Below, in pieces: positions 32,588-40,841 of a stretch of DNA of 64,000 nt. The notes under the pieces were generated by a model, which made no database searches, was not told where the DNA came from, and saw only the letters and a program-made list of their open reading frames with translations. Made by a program: the position numbers and the translations under genes. Numbering within the stretch: position 1 is the stretch's first letter; each line of letters opens with the position of its first letter. Origin of the DNA: Aestuariimicrobium ganziense (GTDB lineage: Bacteria; Actinomycetota; Actinomycetes; Propionibacteriales; Propionibacteriaceae); NCBI RefSeq assembly GCF_015352975.1, contig NZ_JACYIZ010000004.1:248001-312000 (forward strand), written 5' to 3'.

Positions 32588-32729
32588 GTACTCAATACTC
32601 GCGGGCGCCCTCGGCCGTTGCAGCCAGCTGGGTTGGCCGTCATCTGATGTCCGGAAACCGGCACAAGTTGGCGGTGACCGGGGCAGGCTGGTGTGACCGA
32701 CCAAACTTCTGCCCGTTTGAGGACACCTG

Positions 32730-35000
32730 ATGCCCACGCCCACCCCCGCCCTGCCCGAACTGTTCGCCGAAGCGCAACTGCTGTCCGCCGACGCCGACCA
32801 CGGGGCGGTGCTGCTGTTCACCGGTCGAGTCGAACTTGACGCCCCGGCCGACCAGATCCGCCGCGCGACGTTGTGGACGACCGCGCACGGAGTCTTCGAG
32901 GCCACCGTGAACGACCAGCCCACCAGCGATGCCGTGCTCAATCCCGGCTGGACCGCCTACGAATGGCGGCTGCAGGTGATCGAGGACGACGTGACCGACC
33001 TCGTCCGGGGCGGTGACAACGCCGTCGAGGTGGGGCTGCGGCTGGGCAACGGCTGGTGGCGGGGCGACCTGGGTTTCCTCGGTGCCGAGGCCAACTACGG
33101 CGACCGGATCGGGGTGGCAGCGGTGCTCGAGGTCGAGCATGGCGACGGCGCGATCCAGCGACTGTCCACCAGCCCCGACTGGACCTGCACCACCACCGAC
33201 ACGGTCGCCAACTCCCTCTACAACGGCCAGACCATCGACGCCCGGCTGCGCCATGAACCGGCCACCGCGCTCGACGTGACCACCCTCGACCTCGACCGCG
33301 AGACCCTGGTGGCGCAGGCCTCGCCGCCGGTGCGCCGACACGAGGTGCTCCGCCCGACGTTGAGCACCTCGCCGAGCGGTGCCCAGCTGCTCGACTTCGG
33401 TCAGAACCTGGTCGGTTGGTTGCGGGTGAGCGTCGACGGTCCTGCCGGTGCCGAGATCACCCTGCGTCACGCCGAGGTGCTCGAGCACGGCGAATTGGGC
33501 GTGCGTCCGCTGCGCGGGGCCCGGGCCACCGATGCCTTCGTCTGCTCGGGCCAGCCGGAGGTGTTCGAGCCGACCTTCACCTTCCATGGGTTCCGCTACG
33601 CCGAGGTGTCAGGCTGGCCGGGCGACCTGGCCGCCGCGGTCGACTACGGCGCCATCGAGGCCGTGGTCGTCCATTCCGAACTCGAGCGCACCGGCTGGTT
33701 CGAGTGCTCCGACGACCAGGTCAACCAACTGGTCAGCAACTCGATCTGGGGGCAGAAGGGCAACTTCCTGTCGGTGCCGACCGACTGCCCGCAGCGCGAC
33801 GAGCGGCTGGGCTGGACCGGTGACATCGCCGCCTACGCCGCCACCGCCGCGGGCCAGTTCGACGTGGCCGACTTCCTCGGTTCGTGGCTGGTCGACCTCG
33901 AGCTCGAGACCCGCCACTCCGGGCTGGTGCCCAACGTGGTTCCCGATGCGCTCAAGCTGGTCGCCCACAAGATGCCGTTCGCCATGAAGACCCCGACCGC
34001 GATCTGGGGTGACGCGTCGGTGTGGGTGCCGCAGGCATTGTGGTGGGCCTACGGCAACCCGGCCCGGCTCGACGAGCAGTACTCGGGCATGGTGCAGCAC
34101 CTCGAGGGCGTCGAGAAGGTGCTCTCGCCCACCGGGTTGTGGGACACCGGGTTCCAGTTCGCGGACTGGCTCGACCCGGACGCCCCGCCGGACGACCCCG
34201 CCGCCGCCAAGGCCGACAAGGGCGTGGTGGCGACAGCGTCTCTGTACCGCTCGGCGTCGTTCACCGCCGAGGCCGCCCGAGTGCTCGGGTTGGACGACGA
34301 CGCCCCCCGCTGGCAGCAGTTCGCCGATCAGACGAAGGCTGCCTTCGTCGAGCACTACGTGTCCGAGAACGGGCAGGTGTTGTCGGACTGCGCCACCGTC
34401 TACGCGCTCGCCCTGCACTTCGGCCTGATGCCGGACGACCTCGTCCAGGCGGCCGCTGACCGGCTGGCGGAGTTGGTCGAGCAGGCCGACCACCGGGTGT
34501 CGACCGGCTTCGCCGGCACCGCGTTCGTCACGTGGGCCCTCAGCGAGCACGGTCATCCCGAGTCGGCCTACCGCCTACTGCTCGAGAGGGAGTGCCCCTC
34601 GTGGCTCTACCCGGTGACCATGGGTGCCACCACGATCTGGGAACGCTGGGACTCGATGCTGCCCGACGGCTCGATCAACCCCGGCGAGATGACCTCGTTC
34701 AACCACTACGCGCTCGGAGCGGTCTGCGACTGGCTCTACCAGGTGGTCGGCGGGATCCGCCCCGGCGCTCCCGGCTATGCGTCGGTGCTGCTCGCGCCCG
34801 TGCCCGGTGAGGGACTGGACTGGGCGAAGGCTGCCCGCCAGACCCCGCGTGGACGAGTCGAGTGCGCCTGGCGGCGCGACGGCGACGACATCGTGGTCGA
34901 CGTGCTCGTCCCCGACGACGTGCCGGCGGTGCTGCGTCGTCCGGGTGGCAGCCAGGAGGAACTTGGCGCTGGTGCGCACCAGCGCCGCTGGACGTCCTGA
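32730..35000 (+). CDS. Alpha-L-rhamnosidase, GH78 family
   Basis: A 756-residue glycoside hydrolase predicted to release terminal alpha-L-rhamnose. The N-terminal half contains beta-sandwich modules (TLWTTAHGVFEATVNDQPTS, NPGWTAYEWRL) and the linker FDFGQNLVGW-type box (LLDFGQNLVGWLRV). The catalytic (alpha/alpha)6 barrel begins near PTDCPQRDERLGWTGD, the conserved GH78 acid-rich motif, and continues through GATTIWERWDSMLPDG. The last 70 residues form the C-terminal beta domain. There is no signal peptide, so it acts in the cytoplasm on imported oligosaccharides. It lies alone, without a visible rhamnose operon. GAGGA precedes the ATG. Confidence 0.92.
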   Translation: MPTPTPALPELFAEAQLLSADADHGAVLLFTGRVELDAPADQIRRATLWTTAHGVFEATVNDQPTSDAVLNPGWTAYEWRLQVIEDDVTDLVRGGDNAVEVGLRLGNGWWRGDLGFLGAEANYGDRIGVAAVLEVEHGDGAIQRLSTSPDWTCTTTDTVANSLYNGQTIDARLRHEPATALDVTTLDLDRETLVAQASPPVRRHEVLRPTLSTSPSGAQLLDFGQNLVGWLRVSVDGPAGAEITLRHAEVLEHGELGVRPLRGARATDAFVCSGQPEVFEPTFTFHGFRYAEVSGWPGDLAAAVDYGAIEAVVVHSELERTGWFECSDDQVNQLVSNSIWGQKGNFLSVPTDCPQRDERLGWTGDIAAYAATAAGQFDVADFLGSWLVDLELETRHSGLVPNVVPDALKLVAHKMPFAMKTPTAIWGDASVWVPQALWWAYGNPARLDEQYSGMVQHLEGVEKVLSPTGLWDTGFQFADWLDPDAPPDDPAAAKADKGVVATASLYRSASFTAEAARVLGLDDDAPRWQQFADQTKAAFVEHYVSENGQVLSDCATVYALALHFGLMPDDLVQAAADRLAELVEQADHRVSTGFAGTAFVTWALSEHGHPESAYRLLLERECPSWLYPVTMGATTIWERWDSMLPDGSINPGEMTSFNHYALGAVCDWLYQVVGGIRPGAPGYASVLLAPVPGEGLDWAKAARQTPRGRVECAWRRDGDDIVVDVLVPDDVPAVLRRPGGSQEELGAGAHQRRWTS

Positions 35001-35127
35001 ACCGCCGGGTCCGCTGCCCGTCGCGGAGGGGGCACTCCCAGCACCTCTCAAGCCACCCGCTAGTCGGGTGAGGGTCGAGTAGCGTCAGAGACAGGCGTCC
35101 GCCGGGACGACAGAGAGGACATGCACG

Positions 35128-36138
35128 ATGAAGTTCCGCTACCTGGGCAACTCGGGTTTCAAGGTCTCGGCGATCAGCTACGGCAACTGGCTCACCCACG
35201 GTGAGCAGGTCGAGCAGGACATCGCCTTCTCATGCGTCAAGGCCGCGCTCGAGGCGGGCATCACCACCTTCGACACCGCCGACGCCTACGCAGAGGGCCG
35301 CGCCGAAGAGGTGCTGGGCAAGGCCCTGAAGGACCAGCGTCGCGAGAGCCTCGAGGTGTTCACCAAGGTCTACTTCCCGACCGGCAAGGGCCCCAACGAC
35401 ACCGGTCTGAGCCGCAAGCACATCCACGAGTCGATCAATGCCTCGCTGAAGCGGCTCGGCATGGACTACGTCGACCTCTACCAGGCGCACCGCTACGACC
35501 ACTTCACCCCGCTCGAAGAGACGATGGAGGCCTTCGCCGACGTCGTCCGTTCGGGCAAGGCGCTCTACATCGGCGTCTCGGAGTGGACCGCCGACCAGCT
35601 GCGCGAGGGCCACCGGCTGGCGCGCGAACTGCACATCCCGTTCGTGTCGAACCAGCCGCAGTACAACATGATCTGGCGCGTGATCGAGCCCGAGGTGGTG
35701 CCGACCTCGTGTGAGATCGGAGTCTCGCAGGTGGTCTACTCCCCGTTGTACGAGGGTGTGTTGACCGGCAAGTACCTGCCGGGTGAGGCCCCTGCCGAGG
35801 GCACCCGCGCAGCCACCGAGGGGGTCAACACCTTCCTCACCAACAAGCTGCAGGACCAGACCCTGCTCGAGCGCGTCCAGCAGCTCAAGCCGATCGCCGA
35901 TGAACTCGAGATCACCATGGCCCAGCTCGCGCTGGCCTGGATCCTTGCGAACGACAACGTGGCCTCGGCGATCGCCGGGGCGTCCAAGCCCGAGCAGATC
36001 ACCGCCGCTGCGGCCGCGGCCGACATCGAGTTGCCGTCCGACGTGCTGACCCGGATCGACGAGGTCCTGGGCGATTCGGTCAACCGCGACGCCTCGGCCA
36101 CGGCGCGAAGCGCACCCACCGAGCGTCTGGTCTGGTGA
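35128..36138 (+). CDS. Aldo/keto reductase (voltage-gated K+ channel beta-like group)
   Basis: A 336-residue AKR with MKFRYLGNSGFKVSAISYG at the N-terminus, Asp/Tyr in TFDTADAYAEGRAEEVLG, Lys in VFTKVYFPTG and His in DLYQAHRYD. YSPLYEGVLTGKY and the NADPH segment AIAGASKPEQI complete the pattern of the AKR6/12-like subgroup. The substrate is not identifiable. GAGAGGACA provides a ribosome site. A terminator hairpin follows, and the gene after it is convergent. Confidence 0.9.
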   Translation: MKFRYLGNSGFKVSAISYGNWLTHGEQVEQDIAFSCVKAALEAGITTFDTADAYAEGRAEEVLGKALKDQRRESLEVFTKVYFPTGKGPNDTGLSRKHIHESINASLKRLGMDYVDLYQAHRYDHFTPLEETMEAFADVVRSGKALYIGVSEWTADQLREGHRLARELHIPFVSNQPQYNMIWRVIEPEVVPTSCEIGVSQVVYSPLYEGVLTGKYLPGEAPAEGTRAATEGVNTFLTNKLQDQTLLERVQQLKPIADELEITMAQLALAWILANDNVASAIAGASKPEQITAAAAAADIELPSDVLTRIDEVLGDSVNRDASATARSAPTERLVW

Positions 36139-36167
36139 CCTCAGGTTCCGAGACCGACTGGGCTGCC

Positions 36168-36200
36168 GGGTTGCTCGTCCGCGAACTGGACGAGCAGCCC
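36168..36200. terminator. Hairpin between convergent genes
   Basis: A 13-bp stem (GGGTTGCTCGTCC with GGACGAGCAGCCC, one mismatch) and a 7-nt loop, 29 bases after the reductase stop and 11 before the acetyltransferase stop. Confidence 0.6.
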
Positions 36201-36211
36201 GCGGCCACTGG

Positions 36212-36832
36212 TCAGTGCAGGTCGGTGAAGCGGTTGCGGATGGTGTCGTCCGGGCTGACCTGACGGACGACCCGAGCTGGCACCCCGACGGCGATCGAGT
36301 TGGCCGGGATGTCGCTGGTCACCACACTGCCGGCGCCGATCACGCAGTTGTCGCCGATCGTGACGCCGGGGGTGACCACGACGTTGGCGCCGAACCAGCA
36401 GTCGTTGCCGATGGTCACCGGCTCGGCCCAGCACAGGGCCCGTCCGACCCCGTCGCTGCCGACCACGCTGCGCCGCTCCTCGGCGATCAGTGGGTGCTGC
36501 GGGGTCACGATCGTGCAGTTGGGCCCGAATGAACAGTGGTCGCCGATGGTGACCAGCCCGTCGTCCTGCACGGTGAAGTTGAAGTTCATGAAGCAGCCGT
36601 GCCCGATCGTGGTGTGGCAGCCGTAATGGATCTGGATCGGGCCCTGAACCCGGGTCTTCTCGCCGATGCCGGCGAACAGGTCCTCCAGGATGCGCTGGCG
36701 TCCCTCGGCGTCGGTCTCGGGCAGGGCGTTGAACTGCTGGCTGAGCAGGTGCGACTTCGTCTTGAGCGCAACCAGGTCGGGGTGTCCGGGAGCGAACAGT
36801 TGTCCACTGAGTGCGCGTTCTTCTTCGGTCAT
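36212..36832 (-). CDS. Maltose/galactoside O-acetyltransferase-like enzyme
   Basis: A 206-residue left-handed beta-helix acetyltransferase of the Maa/LacA/NodL type. The N-terminal Mac domain (helices to about residue 55, QQFNALPETDAEGRQRILED) is followed by hexapeptide repeats (IHYGCHTTIGHGCFMNFNFT, VTIGDHCSFGPNCTIVTPQH). The His of TPQHPL is the expected catalytic base. VTIGNDCWFGANVVVTPGVT and the closing GVPARVVR are typical. It transfers acetyl from acetyl-CoA to a sugar hydroxyl; the acceptor is unknown. Confidence 0.9.
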   Translation of the reverse strand: MTEEERALSGQLFAPGHPDLVALKTKSHLLSQQFNALPETDAEGRQRILEDLFAGIGEKTRVQGPIQIHYGCHTTIGHGCFMNFNFTVQDDGLVTIGDHCSFGPNCTIVTPQHPLIAEERRSVVGSDGVGRALCWAEPVTIGNDCWFGANVVVTPGVTIGDNCVIGAGSVVTSDIPANSIAVGVPARVVRQVSPDDTIRNRFTDLH

Positions 36833-36924
36833 GGCCCGATCCTGATCCTGTGCAAGTGTTGGTCAACGGGTGCTGGTGAGCCCGGCTGCTCGGTGCGCTA
36901 GAGTCGGGTCCGACCTCAGGTCAC

Positions 36925-36995
36925 GCGGGCGTAGCTCAATGGTAGAGCGCCAGCTTCCCAAGCTGGACACGCGGGTTCGATTCCCGTCGCCCGCT
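36925..36995 (+). tRNA. tRNA-Gly (anticodon CCC)
   Basis: The acceptor stem GCGGGCG pairs with CGCCCGC. The D-arm is GTAGCTCAATGGTAGAGC. The anticodon stem CCAGC/GCTGG encloses TTCCCAA (anticodon CCC), and the T-arm is GCGGGTTCGATTCCCGT. The discriminator is T and CCA is not encoded. A strong hairpin 48 bases downstream can terminate it. Confidence 0.95.
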
Positions 36996-37042
36996 CTCTT
37001 CATGCCCATTCGGCGTTGTCACCGTGGTGCCGGGCGCACTGA

Positions 37043-37086
37043 CGACGAGTCGAGACCACCCGGGTGAAGGTGGTCTCGACTCGTCG
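37043..37086. terminator. Perfect 18-bp hairpin after tRNA-Gly
   Basis: CGACGAGTCGAGACCACC (37043-37060) pairs completely with 37069-37086 around an 8-nt loop. It can end both tRNA-Gly and the convergent frame ending at 37099. The GTCGAGACCAC part is shared with the repeats at 38181 and 55118. Confidence 0.75.
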
Positions 37087-37098
37087 CCCCAGGGGAGC

Positions 37099-37410
37099 TC
37101 AGATCACGGTGTCGAGCACCTGCAGCACCTGTTCGACGGTGATCAGAGGCTCGTCGAGCACCGGGTTGTTCTTGAGCAGTTCTGGGTGGTTGGTGCGCTG
37201 GGTCAGGATCACCATCTTGCCGTCCTTGACGAACCAGACCGTGCGCGCTTCGCGCCGAGGATCTGCGGGAGGGGCACTGTCGTCGGCGATCACTGCTTCC
37301 TCGACCACGTACCAGCCCTTGCCGTACTTCTTCGCGGTGCCGTCGTCGGTGACCAGGTCCTCGCTGTAGGTGAACTCGACCTCTTCTGCACCTGCACTGT
37401 TCGAGAGCAC
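37099..37410 (-). CDS. Conserved-looking hypothetical protein, probably 5' truncated
   Basis: A 103-residue acidic frame with protein-like composition (VEFTYSEDLVTDDGTAKKYG, GWYVVEEAVIADDSAPPADP, VWFVKDGKMVILTQRTNHPE). The only usable start is GTG 37410, which has no ribosome site. The same frame continues protein-like upstream (DPPGPKAYSWLG) back to a TGA near 37540, without any start codon. It therefore looks like the C-terminal part of a longer protein whose 5' end was lost. No family is recognised. Confidence 0.45.
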   Translation of the reverse strand: MLSNSAGAEEVEFTYSEDLVTDDGTAKKYGKGWYVVEEAVIADDSAPPADPRREARTVWFVKDGKMVILTQRTNHPELLKNNPVLDEPLITVEQVLQVLDTVI

Positions 37411-37552
37411 ACCGAGCCAGCTGTAGGCCTTGGGGCCGGGGGGATCGATGGGCTTCGCGTCGGTCGACCTCGATTCGTGAAGGGGTCCTTGGCCTACCGA
37501 CGCATCGAGGGGGGTGAGGAGGTGTGACAGCGAGTTTCAGCCGGTGCTGGGC

Positions 37553-38152
37553 TCAGGGGTGGTGGCGTCGCACCTCAGTGGCCACCTCGTTGAAGCGGTG
37601 CTCGTCCAGCACACCGCCGTCGCGGCGCACGTCATCGGGATTGATCCGCACGATCCGGTCGACCCGGGCCTCCGAGGGACGACGCGAGCGGTCCCAGGCA
37701 CCGCTGCCGACGTCGACCCAGTGGCGGCCGGCCCGGCGCTCCTGCTCCTCGTCGCGGTCGTGGTCCTTGCTGGTCAGCGGCAACCCGAGAAGCCAGTCGC
37801 CGTCTCGTCCGATCAGCAGCACCGGACGATCCTTGCCCTCGGTGTGGTCCTCCTCGTAGGGCACCCACGACCAGACCACCTCGCCGGGGTCAGGCCGGTT
37901 GCCGGGCACCGGTGCGTAGCTGATGTCGGGCCTGCCGGTGAAGTCGCCGGGGTAGTCACGCGACAGTTCGGGGCTGCGCCGGGTGGTCCTCTGCGTCGTC
38001 CGGGTGGTCTGCCTGGCGCGGGTGGTGGTCCTGCGCTTGGTGGTCGATCGACGCTTGGTGGCCGTGGTCCGGCGGTTCACCTGCTTGGTGAAGGTGTCCT
38101 TCAGCGCCCGCCCCAGGGCGTTCAGCAGGCGGTTGCCCAGCGTTTGGCTCAT
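37553..38152 (-). CDS. PemK/MazF-like protein with basic N-terminal extension
   Basis: A 199-residue protein. The N-terminal 75 residues are extremely basic and Thr-rich (repeated TTKRR, RTTQRTTRR units), and could bind nucleic acid. The C-terminal part matches PemK/MazF-like proteins: DPGEVVWSWVPYEEDHTEGK, RPVLLIGRDGDWLLGLPLTS, then DVGSGAWDRSRRPSEARVDR. Toxic members are endoribonucleases, but this actinobacterial group is not paired with an antitoxin, and none is encoded next to it. TACCGT ends 6 nt before the ATG. Confidence 0.72.
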   Translation of the reverse strand: MSQTLGNRLLNALGRALKDTFTKQVNRRTTATKRRSTTKRRTTTRARQTTRTTQRTTRRSPELSRDYPGDFTGRPDISYAPVPGNRPDPGEVVWSWVPYEEDHTEGKDRPVLLIGRDGDWLLGLPLTSKDHDRDEEQERRAGRHWVDVGSGAWDRSRRPSEARVDRIVRINPDDVRRDGGVLDEHRFNEVATEVRRHHP

Positions 38153-38158
38153 GGGGCG

Positions 38159-38164
38159 ACGGTA
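38159..38164 (-). promoter_or_regulatory. -10 element TACCGT for the leaderless PemK-like gene
   Basis: TACCGT ends 6 nt before the ATG at 38152. Confidence 0.45.
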
Positions 38165-38180
38165 CAGGGGAGTGAGGGGG

Positions 38181-38280
38181 GTGGTCTCGACACGGGCTCG
38201 TGCCTCGCCCTACTCGACCAACCATCCCTACTCGACCAACCAGGGCAACGGGCTCGTGCCTCGCCCTGCTCGACCAACCC
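38181..38280. repeat. Extragenic repeat with one full and two partial copies
   Basis: A GTGGTCTCGACACGGGCTCG unit runs on to GCCCTACTCGACCAACC (38181-38223). CCTACTCGACCAACC recurs at about 38227-38241, and CGGGCTCGTGCCTCGCCCTG plus CTCGACCAACC at about 38249-38279. The inverted form of the same unit lies at 55118-55160. It fills the gap between the PemK-like gene and the M24 gene. Confidence 0.7.
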
Positions 38281-38403
38281 GGGGGCGTGTCTCGGGGACA
38301 GGACGCCACCCCCGGTCAGACCTCGAACGATAAACTCACAGCACTCGCGGCTCGACGGCGCGGCCACGCCCCGCCGAGGCGCCGACACCGGGATGGGGGC
38401 ACG

Positions 38404-39591
38404 ATGACGTTCGATCCTGCTGAGTACCGCCAGCGCCGCCAGCGTGCCGCCGAGGCCGCCCGCACCAAGGGCTACGCCGGCCTGCTGGTCGCCGACCCGG
38501 CCAACCTGTACTACCTGACCGGCTACAACGCCTGGTCGTTCTACATGCCGCAGTTCCTGCTGATCGCCGCCGACGACGCCACCACCCTGTTCGTCTCGCG
38601 AGAGATGGACGCCAACGGCGCCCACCGCACCGCCGCGCTGGCCCCTGACGAGATCCTCGGCTACCCCGAGACCACCGTCCACCGCCGTGACACCCACCCC
38701 TGCACCTGGGCAGCGGACGAACTGCGTGCCCGTGGCTGGGCCGAACGGTTCGCCGGCGGCCAGGTCGCGATCGAGGGGGACGCCCACTTCTTCAGCGTCC
38801 GCTCGTACCTCGCCCTGCGCGACGGTCTGCCCGAGTGGAACCTGGTCGAGGGCCACGGTGTCGTGAACTGGCTGCGGCTGGTCAAGTCCGACGCCGAGGT
38901 CGACCTGATGCGCAAGGCCGGACGGATCGTCTCGAACGCCATGGCCGTCGGCATCGACGCGATCGAGGTCGGTGTGCCGCAGCACGAGGTGGTCGCTGCC
39001 ATCCAGCACGCGCAGGTCGCCGGCGTCGACGGCATCGACGGTGACTACCCAGCGATCGTCCCGCTGCTGCCCGTGGGCGAGGCCGCCGACACCCCGCACC
39101 TGACCTGGTCGGCTCGCCCGCTGGTCGCTGGTGAGACCGTCTCGATCGAGATCGCCGGCGCGCACCAGCGCTACCACGCCCCGCTGGCCCGATCGGTCGC
39201 GGTGGGGCAGGTCTCGTCCGACCTGGAACGACTCGGCGCGCTCACCGCCGAGGGCCTCACGCTCGCGATCGAGGCGGTCAAGCCCGGACGCACCGCCGGT
39301 GAGGTCGCCGGGGTCTACTGGGACTTCCTGGCCCGCCACGGACTGTCGAAGAACTCCCGGCTGGGCTACTCCATCGGCATCGGCTACCCGCCCGACTGGG
39401 GCGAGGGCACCGTCAGCATCCGCCGCGAGGACACCACCGAGGTGCAGACCAACATGTGCTTCCACTTCATCGCAGGCATGTGGATGGACGGCTACGGCTG
39501 TGAGTTGTCCGAGGCGCTGCGGGTCGGCCCCGACGGTGCCGAGGTGCTCACCAGCGCACCGCGCGAGCTGATCCGTCGAGGTGCGTCGTGA
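38404..39591 (+). CDS. M24-family hydrolase, DoeA (ectoine hydrolase)/creatinase-like
   Basis: A 395-residue protein with the two-domain creatinase/prolidase layout. The N-terminal domain (RTKGYAGLLVADPANLYYLT, SREMDANGAHR) precedes the pita-bread domain from about residue 160. In metallopeptidases of this fold the first metal ligands are two Asp; here that strand is SIEIAGAHQRYHAPLARS, with Glu and no second Asp. This is the pattern of metal-free relatives such as ectoine hydrolase DoeA/EutD and creatinase. GIGYPPDWGEG is also typical of that group. It should therefore cleave a cyclic or amidino compound rather than peptides. It is the first gene of a three-gene coupled operon. Confidence 0.78.
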   Translation: MTFDPAEYRQRRQRAAEAARTKGYAGLLVADPANLYYLTGYNAWSFYMPQFLLIAADDATTLFVSREMDANGAHRTAALAPDEILGYPETTVHRRDTHPCTWAADELRARGWAERFAGGQVAIEGDAHFFSVRSYLALRDGLPEWNLVEGHGVVNWLRLVKSDAEVDLMRKAGRIVSNAMAVGIDAIEVGVPQHEVVAAIQHAQVAGVDGIDGDYPAIVPLLPVGEAADTPHLTWSARPLVAGETVSIEIAGAHQRYHAPLARSVAVGQVSSDLERLGALTAEGLTLAIEAVKPGRTAGEVAGVYWDFLARHGLSKNSRLGYSIGIGYPPDWGEGTVSIRREDTTEVQTNMCFHFIAGMWMDGYGCELSEALRVGPDGAEVLTSAPRELIRRGAS

Positions 39592-40841
39592 GCGGCGGAC
39601 CTGGTCAACGAACTCGCTCTGCCGAGCTCGCTGACTGGTCCACCGAACGCCTCGTCGACCTCGCCTCGCGACTGATCTCCGCGCGCAGCGAGAACCCGGA
39701 CCTGCGTCCCGACCCCACGCATGAGGCCGATGCGGTCGACCAACTCGAGCAGGAGGCGCTCGCGCTCGGCTTCGAGGTCACCCGCCAGACCGTCGTCGCC
39801 GGACGCGACAACCTCACCATCGTCTCCGGCGCCGACCGGCCAGGTGCGGCGCTGGTGTTCCTCGGCCACAGCGACGTCGTCCCCGCCGGTGCTGGCTGGA
39901 CGCGCGACCCGTTCGGTCCCGTGGTCGAGGGCGGTCGGCTGTACGGACGAGGCTCGACCGACATGAAGGGCGGGATCGCCGCAGTGCTGGCCACCATGGA
40001 CACCCTCGCCCGTGACCCCGACTTCACCCACCCGGTCGAACTGCTGGTCACCGTCGACGAGGAGGACTTGGCCACCGGCGTCCAGCACCACCTCGCCGAT
40101 GCCGAAGCCCGTGATCTGCTCGCCTGCATCGTCGCCGAACCCACCGACCTCGACGTGATCGTCGGCTGCCGGGGGGCGGCCAACCTGCACCTCGAGGTGA
40201 CCGGACGAGCCGCGCACGCCGGTCGTCCCAGCGACGGGGCCAGCGCGATCATCGCCGCCAGCCAGATCGTCGCCCTGCTCAAGCGCCAGCATGACCAGCA
40301 TGCTGACGCCGCCGGTGGCGACTTCTGGACCCCGACCTGGAATGTCGGACGAATCGTCGGTGGCCACGGCACCTCGATCGTCGCCGACCACTGCTCCCTC
40401 GACGTCGACCGCCGGCTGATGCCCGACGAGCAGCCCGAGCAGGTGCTCGAAGACCTGCTCGAGGCGATCCGCGCCGAGGGCATCACCGGCGACGGCATCG
40501 AGGTCACCGGCCGGCTCGACATGGCCATGCCCGGCTTCCTCTGCGACGAGGACGACCCGCTGCCCCGCGCAGCGATCACCGCCGTCCACGCGGCCGGTCG
40601 TCCCGACGCCGAACTGCAGCGCTGGACCGCAGCGTGCGAGGGCGGGTTCCTCGCCCAGCACCACGGCGTGCCCACGATCGTCCTCGGGCCGGGTGAGATC
40701 ACCACCCAGGCCCACCAACCCGACGAGTCCGTCGCCGTCGACGACCTCGCCACGGCCGCCCGCGCCTACCTCGGGCTGGCCCACGCCCTCGCCGACGCGG
40801 CGGTGGCGGAACCCCTCCTGACCGGGAAGGACACCCGATGA
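39588..40841 (+). CDS. M20-family deacylase (ArgE/DapE type)
   Basis: A 417-residue zinc-dependent amidohydrolase. FLGHSDVVPAG and GRGSTDMKGGIAAVLA supply the first metal ligands (His, Asp). TVDEEDLATG is the catalytic/bridging acidic motif, IVAEPTD holds a further acid, and the dimerisation domain includes TGRAAHAGRPSDGASAI. The late His lies in TTQAHQPDES. It probably removes an acyl group from the product of the M24 hydrolase, as expected for N-acetyl-diaminobutyrate-like intermediates. Known DoeB deacetylases belong to another family, so the substrate is inferred. The GTG overlaps the M24 stop. Confidence 0.85.
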   Translation: MSGGPGQRTRSAELADWSTERLVDLASRLISARSENPDLRPDPTHEADAVDQLEQEALALGFEVTRQTVVAGRDNLTIVSGADRPGAALVFLGHSDVVPAGAGWTRDPFGPVVEGGRLYGRGSTDMKGGIAAVLATMDTLARDPDFTHPVELLVTVDEEDLATGVQHHLADAEARDLLACIVAEPTDLDVIVGCRGAANLHLEVTGRAAHAGRPSDGASAIIAASQIVALLKRQHDQHADAAGGDFWTPTWNVGRIVGGHGTSIVADHCSLDVDRRLMPDEQPEQVLEDLLEAIRAEGITGDGIEVTGRLDMAMPGFLCDEDDPLPRAAITAVHAAGRPDAELQRWTAACEGGFLAQHHGVPTIVLGPGEITTQAHQPDESVAVDDLATAARAYLGLAHALADAAVAEPLLTGKDTR

